DNA of 64,000 nucleotides from SAR116 cluster bacterium AG-321-K23 (GTDB taxonomy: Bacteria > Pseudomonadota > Alphaproteobacteria > Puniceispirillales > Marisalimonadaceae): contig QBXO01000005.1 of NCBI GenBank assembly GCA_003284565.1, positions 1 through 64,000 of the forward strand. The letters are read 5' to 3'. Each line of letters opens with the position of its first letter. Position 1 is the first letter of the stretch. The translations under genes and the position numbers were made by a program. Positions 8,962 to 17,005 of this stretch are shown piece by piece. The notes beneath the pieces are model-generated. The model was not told where the DNA came from, made no database searches, and saw nothing but the letters and a program-made list of their open reading frames with translations.

Positions 8962-9918
8962 ATGAAAAAAATTAAGGTAGCAATTTTAGATGATTATCAA
9001 AATGTTACGCATCATTTTGCTAATTGGGAAATCCTTAGAGATAAAATAGAGCTTAAGGTGTTTAATGAATATATTGGAGACGATCCTTACTTGTCAGAAA
9101 AACTATTTGATTATGACGTTTTATGTTTGATGAGAGAAAGAACTCCACTTACTCGAAACTTAATAAACAAACTCCCAAACCTAAAACTAGTCATTACAAG
9201 TGGGATGTGGAATGCTTCTATTGAAGTAGAAACTTTAAAAGAAAAAAACATAATGTATTGTGGTACTGAAACTAAAATTCACTCAACTGCAGAATTAGCA
9301 TGGGCTCTAATAATGAATTCATGGAGAGGGTTACAGACAGAAATACAAAATATGAAAGATGGTAATTGGCAAACTACTATTGGAAGAGGTTTGAAGGGAA
9401 ATACCTTAGGTATTTTTGGTCTTGGTAAACAAGGTTCTCAAGTGGCGAATTACGCTAAAGCTTTTGGAATGAGAGTGATAGCCTGGAGTCATAATTTAAA
9501 AAAAGTAGATTGTGAAAAAGTTGGTATTGAATATGTAAGTAGTACTGATTTATTTAAAACCTCAGATATTTTAACAATACACACCAGATTATCGGATAGA
9601 ACGAGGAGTTTTATTAATAAAAGCAATCTTAAGTTAATGAAAAAAAATTCTGTAGTTGTGAATACTAGCAGAGGACCCATTATAAAGGAAAAAGATCTAA
9701 TAGATGCACTTAATAATGATGTTATTTCATGTGCTGCATTAGACGTTTATGATCAAGAACCTCTACCAAGAGATCACATCTTAAGAAAGACAAAAAACTT
9801 AATTCTTACACCTCACATTGGTTACGTGTCTAAAGAAGTATACGAAAAGTTCTTTAATGGTTATTTAAAAGCAATAGAAGCTTTTATAAACAAAAAACCA
9901 ATTAATCAAATTTTTTAA
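8962..9918 (+). CDS. D-2-hydroxyacid dehydrogenase family protein
   Basis: NAD(P)-dependent D-isomer-specific 2-hydroxyacid dehydrogenase of 318 residues. The Rossmann motif GNTLGIFGLGKQGSQVANYA lies near residues 145-164. The catalytic Arg is in NTSRGPIIKEKDL, the Glu in DVYDQEPLP and the His in LTPHIGYV. This is the arrangement of phosphoglycerate dehydrogenase-like enzymes without a regulatory domain. It follows the flavoprotein gene by three bases and is translationally coupled to it. A diverged copy of its last 90 or so bases occurs again at about 11,472-11,552, on the far side of the wzz-like gene. Confidence 0.9.
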   Translation: MKKIKVAILDDYQNVTHHFANWEILRDKIELKVFNEYIGDDPYLSEKLFDYDVLCLMRERTPLTRNLINKLPNLKLVITSGMWNASIEVETLKEKNIMYCGTETKIHSTAELAWALIMNSWRGLQTEIQNMKDGNWQTTIGRGLKGNTLGIFGLGKQGSQVANYAKAFGMRVIAWSHNLKKVDCEKVGIEYVSSTDLFKTSDILTIHTRLSDRTRSFINKSNLKLMKKNSVVVNTSRGPIIKEKDLIDALNNDVISCAALDVYDQEPLPRDHILRKTKNLILTPHIGYVSKEVYEKFFNGYLKAIEAFINKKPINQIF

Positions 9919-9955
9919 AATAGTAACCAATTATCTACAATTGATTGAGGTGTTT
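9831..9955. repeat. Direct repeat, left copy (dehydrogenase 3' end plus glycosyltransferase 3' remnant)
   Basis: This stretch covers the end of the hydroxyacid dehydrogenase gene and the next 37 bases. It aligns over about 125 bp, at an estimated three quarters identity, with 11,472-11,597. Read on the minus strand, 9,912-9,955 encodes KTPQSIVDNWL, matching the last residues KTPQWVIDNWL of the glycosyltransferase at 11,560-12,297. The left copy therefore has the live dehydrogenase end and a dead glycosyltransferase end. The rest of the gap, 9,956-10,113, shows nothing recognisable. Confidence 0.8.
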
Positions 9956-10113
9956 TTTAAAAGGTTGTTTGGAGCTCACAATCTTAGACCAAGCGCTCGA
10001 ATAAAGTCAGCCTATAACAAGTACAAACTAACAGACTTTTATGTTATTGAATTCTAAAACATTTTTTATTTGTATAGTGAGGCAATCTTGATTTTATAAA
10101 AAGAATATATCTT

Positions 10114-11340
10114 TTATGAACTTACTTTGTTAATTTTACGATTTTCAAATGCATTAGCTATTAATACATAAAAAACACCTATAATGCCTCCAAAAACCAT
10201 GGCTAACGCATAATATAGATTTAGGTTTTTCTTATTTTTTTCTACAAAATCAGTTGTAGCAACTTTTACTATCGTTGCTTTAAAATCAGTTTGATTTAAA
10301 GGGGTTTCATTAAATAATTTTACAGCTCTTTGTATAGTCTTGTCTTGTTTTAATTTTCTTTTTTGTTTTTCTAGTTCATATAAATCATCTATAAACGCGT
10401 ATTTATCTTTCCTAGCATTTATTTGTTTGATTTCTTCTTCTATTGCTAAATAACCCCTTAGATAAAATGGGTTATCTATCATATAAATATTTTTTAAATT
10501 TTTATTAAATGTGTATTGAGTAGCTAAATTTTGAGAAGGATTGGTGTTGTTTTCAATTTTCAATTTTCTAGCTATAGCTGCTTGTTCAGTTAAAAAAGCT
10601 ATCCTATTTCTTATAGATCTTTCATAGTCTTCTTTGATGTTATCAATTTTTACTTCCAAATCTTCAAAATCAAAGTTCTTTTTTTGCTGCTGAACAGATA
10701 CTATCGTTTCAAAACGACTAATTATAGTGTTTTTCACACTTTTATTTGCTTCATTTTTAACAAAGGAAAGTAACTGTTTCCATTTATCTTTATCGTTATA
10801 TTCTCCAATTAGCACATAATGTAAACGTGTCTCACCGTTTGTTTTTCTATCTTTATTAATGGGTTTAAGAATTTGAATGTTAGATACAAATCTTTCAATT
10901 GCCTCTCTATAATCAATTTCAGTCTTAAAAGTATCTTTGTTAATTAGATTAAACTTCTTAACACCAGTTGCTAATAAAGTGCCTTTTTCTATTTGTTCAA
11001 TGTATGAATTTAAGAGAGATTCTTTTGTAATTTCAAAAATACTATCTTCTATATTAAAAATATCTTTTCTTACTTCTATATTAAAAATATCTTTTCTTAC
11101 AATTTTTTTAAGGGATGAATTAAACAGTGAATATTTGTCTAAGTCAGAACTGGTAATAGGTTTAATCTCAGTAGTTGCAGTAAAATTTCTATCAGTATCA
11201 GGTTTGACAATATTAAAACTAAAGACTGATATTAGAGAAAGAGCTATTATAGACGCAATTTTCCATTTCCCATTCCAAATGATTTGTATTAAGCTGAGTA
11301 AATCAATCTCGTCATCATAACTTGAAAAAATGTTAGCCAT
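10114..11340 (-). CDS. Wzz-like polysaccharide chain-length determinant
   Basis: A 408-residue inner-membrane protein of the Wzz/polysaccharide co-polymerase family, which sets the length of O-antigen or capsule chains. It has the expected order: cytoplasmic N-terminus with DEIDLLSLIQIIWNGKWKI, first membrane segment at about 31-48, a long periplasmic coiled-coil-rich region, and a second membrane segment near 380-400 (YALAMVFGGIIGVFYVLIAN). No kinase domain is present, so it is a Wzz type rather than a Wzc type. Residues around 85-103 contain the nine-residue unit RKDIFNIE(V/D) twice in tandem. The gene is flanked on both sides by diverged copies of the neighbouring gene ends, suggesting insertion. 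Partners are the ligase at 13,458 and Wzx/Wzy further along. Confidence 0.85.
   Translation of the reverse strand: MANIFSSYDDEIDLLSLIQIIWNGKWKIASIIALSLISVFSFNIVKPDTDRNFTATTEIKPITSSDLDKYSLFNSSLKKIVRKDIFNIEVRKDIFNIEDSIFEITKESLLNSYIEQIEKGTLLATGVKKFNLINKDTFKTEIDYREAIERFVSNIQILKPINKDRKTNGETRLHYVLIGEYNDKDKWKQLLSFVKNEANKSVKNTIISRFETIVSVQQQKKNFDFEDLEVKIDNIKEDYERSIRNRIAFLTEQAAIARKLKIENNTNPSQNLATQYTFNKNLKNIYMIDNPFYLRGYLAIEEEIKQINARKDKYAFIDDLYELEKQKRKLKQDKTIQRAVKLFNETPLNQTDFKATIVKVATTDFVEKNKKNLNLYYALAMVFGGIIGVFYVLIANAFENRKINKVSS
11048..11100 (-). repeat. 27-bp tandem duplication inside the wzz-like gene
   Basis: The unit of 27 bp starting at 11,048 is repeated immediately at 11,075-11,100 with no visible mismatch over 26 bases. 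It adds nine residues (RKDIFNIE plus V or D) to the periplasmic part of the chain-length regulator and keeps the frame. Perfect identity in an otherwise drifting region points to a recent slippage event. Confidence 0.9.
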
Positions 11341-11471
11341 TATAGATTACCTAAATTAATTAGAATATAACCTTTTAAAAAAAACTTCATATTTCTAAGC
11401 TATTAATACTATTAAGTAAACATTACAACATTTAACTTTTTAAATTAGATAATTATTTTATTGTTATTCTA

Positions 11472-11597
11472 TAAGAAGTGTGTGAAAAATTACTTGTAGG
11501 GTATTTTAAAAGTAATAGAATTTTTATAAACAAAAACCCAATTGATTAAATTTTTAAAATTATAGCCAATTATCTATAACCCATTGAGGGGTCTTCA
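11472..11597. repeat. Direct repeat, right copy (dead dehydrogenase 3' end plus live glycosyltransferase 3' end)
   Basis: This is the partner of 9,831-9,955. On the + strand 11,472-11,552 is a decayed version of the dehydrogenase gene's tail; the phrase NKNPID followed by a stop stands where the live gene has NKKPINQIF. From 11,560 it runs into the true end of the glycosyltransferase gene. The rest of the 219-bp gap (11,341-11,471) is AT-rich, without a recognisable gene, and should contain the wzz-like gene's promoter. Confidence 0.8.
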
Positions 11598-12297
11598 ATT
11601 GTTTATAAAGTTTTTTGTAAAGTTGTGATTTTTTAACTGGCCAGTGACCGTTAATAACGTCATCAGGGTCAGGTTTACCAGTAAAAGCAACGATAGATGT
11701 GTCTTTGGGAAGTTTTGCAGGTTTCCAAATTCTAAATGGCCAGCGAGGAAGAAGGTTATGTTTAAAACTCTTACACCATTCATTTGGCCAAAAAGCCTGA
11801 TCTTTAATTTGCTTACTTAAGTAAACTTGTTCTATATGGTATTTTTTCCAATATTTTTGTGGATTTTTTTGAAATTTTTTGAAAATTGAATTATGCTTTC
11901 CAATGTGAAATCTAAAACAACTAGTATTCCCAATATTTTCTCCTATTTGAGTCCAATTTTCAATAACGCAATAAGAACCTGGTTTAAAATCAAAAAACCG
12001 GTCCAAATTACCAGTTATAACCAAATCTAAATCTAAAAATAATACATCACCTTTTAAATCATAAAGAGGCCATTGCCACAAACTCATTTTTCTCCATGGT
12101 GTGTTGGCAATGGTCTCAGGTAAAGAGATTTTTGGTAGAGGTTTACAAATTATATCCTTATTAATATTATTTGTATTGTCGGTGAAACAGTAAAGTTGAG
12201 TTGGACATTTGGTATGTTTTTTTATTGATTTGTATAGTCTATTTACGTATTCATGACCGTATCTTGAGCCCCATTTCATGCATATGATAGTTTGCAA
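11560..12297 (-). CDS. Putative glycosyltransferase with DLD motif (GT8-like)
   Basis: A 245-residue cytoplasmic enzyme that looks like a GT-A glycosyltransferase. It has GDVLFLDLDLVITGNLDRF near residues 84-102; the DxD-type Asp residues would bind the metal and nucleotide sugar. The N-terminus (IICMKWGSRYGHEYVNRLY) and the late GHWPVKKSQLY are features of a family I have seen only as uncharacterised glycosyltransferases in marine bacteria. Donor and acceptor are unknown. It lies between a chain-length regulator and a GT4/ligase pair, so a role in lipopolysaccharide assembly is likely. A dead copy of its last codons lies beyond the wzz-like gene. Confidence 0.7.
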   Translation of the reverse strand: MQTIICMKWGSRYGHEYVNRLYKSIKKHTKCPTQLYCFTDNTNNINKDIICKPLPKISLPETIANTPWRKMSLWQWPLYDLKGDVLFLDLDLVITGNLDRFFDFKPGSYCVIENWTQIGENIGNTSCFRFHIGKHNSIFKKFQKNPQKYWKKYHIEQVYLSKQIKDQAFWPNEWCKSFKHNLLPRWPFRIWKPAKLPKDTSIVAFTGKPDPDDVINGHWPVKKSQLYKKLYKQLKTPQWVIDNWL

Positions 12298-12379
12298 TTT
12301 AAAGCCTTATTATAAAAAAATATTAAGATAATTAAAATAAACCTATAACATAATTAATTATTTTACTAATAATGAAATC

Positions 12380-13477
12380 ATGAAAATAAATATTTTATTA
12401 CCCTTCAAAGAAAAATTTGATAAAAATAGAGCTTCTTCAGTTTCTATTACAGTCAGAAATAATTTGCTTCATTCTAATTATTTAAATCAAATAAAAATTT
12501 TTGGTCAAAATACAGAGAATCCCCTTTTTAAAAATAATTTTTTTGGGTTAAAATATTCTATTTTATCTTTTAAAAGTAAAAATAAATTTTTGGCTAATGA
12601 AATGTTGAAAGTAATTTCTGAAGATTTAGACCAAAACCAGTTGATAGAAATTCACAATAGGCCATACCTTGTAGAAGAAATAACAAGGGGAAATAAATTT
12701 GCTGTTAGTTTGTTTTTTCATAATGACCCGCAAACAATGAAGGGTTCAAAATCAATTAGAGAAAGAGAAAATATTTTATCAAAATGTGCCGCTATATTTT
12801 GCGTTAGTGAGTTTGTTAAGAAAAAATTTCTAGAGGGAATTAATGAAAATTTTCAAAAAGTTCACGTATTATATAACGGAATTGAAAAAAAACTTAAAAA
12901 ATTTCCAATAAAGAAAAAAGAAATTTTGTTTGTTGGAAGGTTAGTGACTGAAAAAGGAGTACATCTTTACGTTGATGCTATTAAAGATATAGCTCAAAAG
13001 TATCCTGATTGGAGTTTTGGCCTCATTGGCTCCTTGAAATTAGGAGACAATAAACATAGTGACCTTTATTCAAATGATATAATAAAAAAAATGAAGGCTA
13101 TTGGTCCTCAAGCTCAATTTCACGGATTTAAAAATCAAGAATTTGTTGAAGAAAAAATGGAAAGTGCCTCAATTATTGTTATACCTTCAATATGGGAAGA
13201 ACCTTTTGGATTAGTGGCTGCTGAGGCAATGTGTAATGGAGCATGTATTATAGCTTCAAAAGTTGGAGGTATTCCAGAAATAATTAAGGATAATGGAGTA
13301 TTAATAGATAATATAAATCTTAAAAAATTATCGTCAACGATAGATTTTTTAATTAAAAACAATCAGCTAAGAGAAAATTATCAAAGAAAAGCATGGAAAA
13401 ATTTTGAACTTTCTTCTGAAGTATCAAGCCAAAAGTTAGACCACTTTAGACAATTGATTAGTTCAAAGTATCTCTAG
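12380..13477 (+). CDS. Glycosyltransferase family 4 protein
   Basis: A 365-residue GT-B glycosyltransferase. The C-terminal nucleotide-sugar site is clear: LFVGRLVTEKGVHLYVDAI near residues 187-205, and the E-x7-E region IPSIWEEPFGLVAAEAMCNG near 270-290, with the following GGIPEII. The N-terminal half is less conserved, as usual for the acceptor domain. It overlaps the convergent O-antigen ligase gene by 20 bp at the 3' ends. It is probably a lipopolysaccharide core or O-chain transferase; the sugar cannot be named. Confidence 0.88.
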   Translation: MKINILLPFKEKFDKNRASSVSITVRNNLLHSNYLNQIKIFGQNTENPLFKNNFFGLKYSILSFKSKNKFLANEMLKVISEDLDQNQLIEIHNRPYLVEEITRGNKFAVSLFFHNDPQTMKGSKSIRERENILSKCAAIFCVSEFVKKKFLEGINENFQKVHVLYNGIEKKLKKFPIKKKEILFVGRLVTEKGVHLYVDAIKDIAQKYPDWSFGLIGSLKLGDNKHSDLYSNDIIKKMKAIGPQAQFHGFKNQEFVEEKMESASIIVIPSIWEEPFGLVAAEAMCNGACIIASKVGGIPEIIKDNGVLIDNINLKKLSSTIDFLIKNNQLRENYQRKAWKNFELSSEVSSQKLDHFRQLISSKYL

Positions 13478-14756
13478 CTTTTCTCCATCCCTGAAATTGT
13501 GAAATAGCAAAAGCTATTGCGAACCAAATAAATAAATTTCCCCACTGACCATAGAAACTTCCAAATTGTTGAATTGGAAAAAACAATCCAAATGGAATAA
13601 CAAAAGCTGTGGCTGCCATTGGACAATTAAAATTTTCAAATCTTGCCTTATAACATGTAGTAATCAGTGAGCCAAACATAACACATCCTAATAATAAACC
13701 AATTGCACCCACTTCAGCAAACAATTGTATGTAAAAGTTGTGAGGATGATTTCCACAATAATTTCTTCCTGGCAACCATTCTGGAAGGTTTGTATCTAAA
13801 TTAGCACAAGTATTTCTGGTGCCTGAAGGTCCAATACCCTTAATAGGATTAATCAATCCCTGCTGAATTCCACCACGCCAAGCACCCCAATATTCATTAT
13901 TATTAGAGGTATTAGTTATTGGTATACTATTTAAAAAGGCTTCTCCATACCTTCTTGATAAATCAGGACGACTTAAAAAAAGAGCTAAAACACCTATAAC
14001 TTCAATAAAGATTAATGATGAAATAATTATAAACTTTGGTTTCCAAACAAAGCTTGCTATTATACCTCCACAAGCTAGAAGAAGAAAATTAGTTCTTTCA
14101 CCAGTTAACACAATTACAATAATAGACACTAACACAATCATACCAGAAAATATGCTTGCTTTGCTTTTTTTACTAACTGCTGTAGCCATTAAAATACAAA
14201 ACAAAGGTAGTGAAACTTTAGCAACATAACCACCTGGGATTAGATCCCCATATGGCCAAGTTAACCTTGGTTTAGGTTCAATAAGTGTTTCGGCAATCAA
14301 AATACCACACATTAATAGCATTCCTATTAACATAGACATTAACATCAAAACTCTGATTTCTCTATCTTTTGCAAGCCATACTTGTGCAGCGGCTACATAG
14401 AGTGGAAAGCGGATCCAAACAAATCCTTGTTGAAATGTAAAAAAAGGATCTGTACTCGTAACAGCTGAGAACAAGCCAAACAACCACAGAACTAATGCGC
14501 TTTTAAACCAAATTTGAGACGTCCAATCCCAATCTTTATTTTTAATGCATCTTAATAAAAAAATTATACCAATTAAAGTAAGCCATAAATCAGCAGGGTC
14601 TCTCTCTATTAAATAAATAAATGGTCCCAAGAGCCAAAAAATGGTCATTGATTTTTCAAAGGTATTTAAGCTCTTTATTTTATTTGAACCGTCTTCCCAA
14701 CTTTTAGAAAAGTTAAGCTCTGGAATAGAAATATATTTTAAAATCATTGGAACCAA
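13458..14756 (-). CDS. O-antigen ligase family protein (WaaL-like)
   Basis: A polytopic membrane protein of 432 residues with about eleven hydrophobic segments. The large periplasmic loop holds RNYCGNHPHNFYIQLFAEVG, the H-x-H/N-x2-Y-x2 pattern of the Wzy_C/WaaL ligase family, plus a preceding GIGPSGTRNTC. Such enzymes join undecaprenyl-linked O-antigen to lipid A-core in the periplasm. Placement next to a GT4 gene and near the wzz-like gene supports this. A Wzy polymerase is an alternative reading, but a separate Wzy candidate exists at 51,222. A 162-bp AT-rich gap follows upstream with nothing recognised. Confidence 0.82.
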   Translation of the reverse strand: MVPMILKYISIPELNFSKSWEDGSNKIKSLNTFEKSMTIFWLLGPFIYLIERDPADLWLTLIGIIFLLRCIKNKDWDWTSQIWFKSALVLWLFGLFSAVTSTDPFFTFQQGFVWIRFPLYVAAAQVWLAKDREIRVLMLMSMLIGMLLMCGILIAETLIEPKPRLTWPYGDLIPGGYVAKVSLPLFCILMATAVSKKSKASIFSGMIVLVSIIVIVLTGERTNFLLLACGGIIASFVWKPKFIIISSLIFIEVIGVLALFLSRPDLSRRYGEAFLNSIPITNTSNNNEYWGAWRGGIQQGLINPIKGIGPSGTRNTCANLDTNLPEWLPGRNYCGNHPHNFYIQLFAEVGAIGLLLGCVMFGSLITTCYKARFENFNCPMAATAFVIPFGLFFPIQQFGSFYGQWGNLFIWFAIAFAISQFQGWRKARDTLN

Positions 14757-14918
14757 AAATTAAAGTTATAATTTTATGTCTTTATACAATTTATTATTAA
14801 AAACAATAATTAATATTATTACTGGTATAAATATACTTTTAAAGAGAATAATTACTGAACTTATTTTATATTTCTGGAAGTTCGTCTAAGTTTATAAAAA
14901 AGGTATGTTGAATAATAA

Positions 14919-16292
14919 TTATTTTGCTCCAATTTCTATTTTATTTCTTATGAACCATAAACAAATTAATGAAGGAATTACCATTATTGTAGTTAAAACA
15001 AAAAAAGTTACCCAATCACCATTTAACCAATCAACAAGAGCTCCTGAAGATGAAGCGAGGGTCGTTCTTCCAGCAGTTCCTATAGAAGCAAGTAAAGCAT
15101 ATTGAGTTGCAGTATAAGTCCTATCAACTAATAATGAAATAAATGCAACAAAAGCTACTGTTGCAAATGCTGCTGTAATGTCATCAGCTATAACAGCTAT
15201 TGCAAATAATAATTCAGATTTACCAGTCCATGCTAAAATTGCAAATAAGAGGTTTGTTAAAGCCATTAACCCTCCAGCAAAGAACATTGTTTTAATTGTT
15301 CCTGACCTCATTGCCATAATACCACCTAACAATGTGAAAATAACAGTTGTGACCCAGCCAAGACCTTTTGAGTAAATAGCAATCTGTCCTTTAGAAAACC
15401 CAATTTCTTTATAAAAAACAATAGACATACGTCCAAGAAACGCTTCGCCAATTTTGAATAAAAAAACAAAACCTAATATTCCTAAAGCTATACTCAAGCC
15501 ATTTCTTTTAAAAAAACTTGTAATAGGTCCACTAATAGTACCTGTAATGTACGCAAATAAATTAGTAACAAAATTTTTAGAGCCAAGTTTATTTAAAATT
15601 ATTTCATCAGTTTGTTTTTGTTTTATTTGTCTGTTATTGTCTATTGGTTCATGAATAAATAGCAAGCCAATATTCATTAAAATTACTATAATCCCCAATA
15701 CTAGAAAAGTTGCCTGCCAGTAATCTGAAATACCAATATTTTCAAAATATTCTGCTACAAATAAAGCTATTACACCTCCAAGTTTATAGCCAGTCCACCA
15801 ACCTACCACTGCAATTGCAGCACCAGCTGCCATAGCCTTTCCTTCATTTTCATTAATTTGTTCAATTCTCAGAGCATCAACAGTTACGTCCTGTGTGGCT
15901 GAAGCTATAGCAATAATTAATCCAATTAAAATTAATAGAGTTAAGTTTTGAGTTGGGTTTATTAAACTCCACATTATTAAACTAATTAAAATTGTAGCTT
16001 GCATTAGCAGTATCCATCCCTTTCTATGACCAAGTTTTTGGGTCAAAAGGGGTATGCGAATTCTATCTATCATTGGAGCCCATAAATAATTAAATGCGTA
16101 AACACCAAAAATTAATCCAGCAAATCCAATAGTAGATCTACTCAGCCCTTCTTCTTTTAGCCAGAGGCTTAAACTACTAGCGATTAGAACCCATGGAAAT
16201 CCACTAATAGCACCAAGAAGTAAAATCCTTAGCATTCTAATATCTTTATAAACTAAAATTAATTGAGACCAGCTTTGTTTTTTTTCTGCCAT
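14919..16292 (-). CDS. ampG: AmpG-type muropeptide permease (MFS)
   Basis: A major-facilitator protein of about 457 residues that imports GlcNAc-anhydroMurNAc peptides from the periplasm for cell-wall recycling. It has about twelve to fourteen membrane segments and AmpG-like phrases such as LLGAISGFPWVLIASSLSLWL, APMIDRIRIPLL and ASATQDVTVDALRIE. I choose the ATG at 16,292 (MAEKKQSW); the frame is open to 16,367, but those extra 25 residues are unlike the family. It is transcribed away from the YkuD gene at 16,385, and the roughly 90-bp gap serves both. Several other recycling genes follow within 10 kb, which supports the assignment. Confidence 0.88.
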   Translation of the reverse strand: MAEKKQSWSQLILVYKDIRMLRILLLGAISGFPWVLIASSLSLWLKEEGLSRSTIGFAGLIFGVYAFNYLWAPMIDRIRIPLLTQKLGHRKGWILLMQATILISLIMWSLINPTQNLTLLILIGLIIAIASATQDVTVDALRIEQINENEGKAMAAGAAIAVVGWWTGYKLGGVIALFVAEYFENIGISDYWQATFLVLGIIVILMNIGLLFIHEPIDNNRQIKQKQTDEIILNKLGSKNFVTNLFAYITGTISGPITSFFKRNGLSIALGILGFVFLFKIGEAFLGRMSIVFYKEIGFSKGQIAIYSKGLGWVTTVIFTLLGGIMAMRSGTIKTMFFAGGLMALTNLLFAILAWTGKSELLFAIAVIADDITAAFATVAFVAFISLLVDRTYTATQYALLASIGTAGRTTLASSSGALVDWLNGDWVTFFVLTTIMVIPSLICLWFIRNKIEIGAK

Positions 16293-16384
16293 AATATAAA
16301 TATTCCAAAAATGTTTTAAGAATTCTACTCTTATTTTAAAAAAAATATATGTTTTTTGTTTGATCAAACTATCTATACTTAATT

Positions 16385-16927
16385 ATGAAAAAAAATTGGT
16401 TGATTATAAAACTTAACAAAAAGTATTACTTGAAAGTCGATAATAAGGTACTTGAATGTCAAATTGGCAAAGGGGGCCTCAAGAATGTACAAAAAAAGAC
16501 TGAGGGTGATAAAGCAACACCAATTGGGAAATGGTATTTAAAATCACTGTATTATAGATCTGACAGTATTTTAAGGCCAAGGCTTAAGAAAAAAAATGCA
16601 TTAAAAATAAATAAAATAACAAAAAATTGTGGATGGTGTGATGACATATCAAGTAATTTTTATAACAAATACTTAAAAATTAATAATTTTAAGTCAGTAG
16701 ATCTAAATTATGAAAACTTATGGAGACAAGATGAAGTTTATGACATTGTTATTGTAACTTCTCATAATACTAAACCAACAATTAGAAACAAAGGAAGTGC
16801 AATTTTTATACATTGTAGTTTCTATGATTATAGGAGCACTGCAGGATGTATTGCACTGAAAAAAAAAGATTTAGTTTTTCTTCTGAAAAATCTGAAAGAT
16901 AAAACATTTATAAAAATCAAAAATTAA
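16385..16927 (+). CDS. Leaderless YkuD-domain protein, candidate cytoplasmic L,D-carboxypeptidase
   Basis: A 180-residue protein with the L,D-transpeptidase (YkuD) catalytic motif: His143 in FIHCSFYD and Cys155 in STAGCIALKK. It has no signal peptide or membrane segment, which is odd for a periplasmic cross-linking enzyme. Leaderless YkuD proteins such as ElsL (LdtK) of Acinetobacter act in the cytoplasm as L,D-carboxypeptidases of muropeptide recycling. Because this gene is divergent from ampG, I infer the same role here: removing the terminal D-Ala from recycled tetrapeptide. A conventional transpeptidase with an unusual export route is the alternative. Confidence 0.75.
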   Translation: MKKNWLIIKLNKKYYLKVDNKVLECQIGKGGLKNVQKKTEGDKATPIGKWYLKSLYYRSDSILRPRLKKKNALKINKITKNCGWCDDISSNFYNKYLKINNFKSVDLNYENLWRQDEVYDIVIVTSHNTKPTIRNKGSAIFIHCSFYDYRSTAGCIALKKKDLVFLLKNLKDKTFIKIKN

Positions 16928-17005
16928 TATTATAAAATATAAAACTTTACAGAATTAATTAATCGAATTAAAAGTTAATTTTTTTACTAAAATTGGGGTT
17001 TAAAC

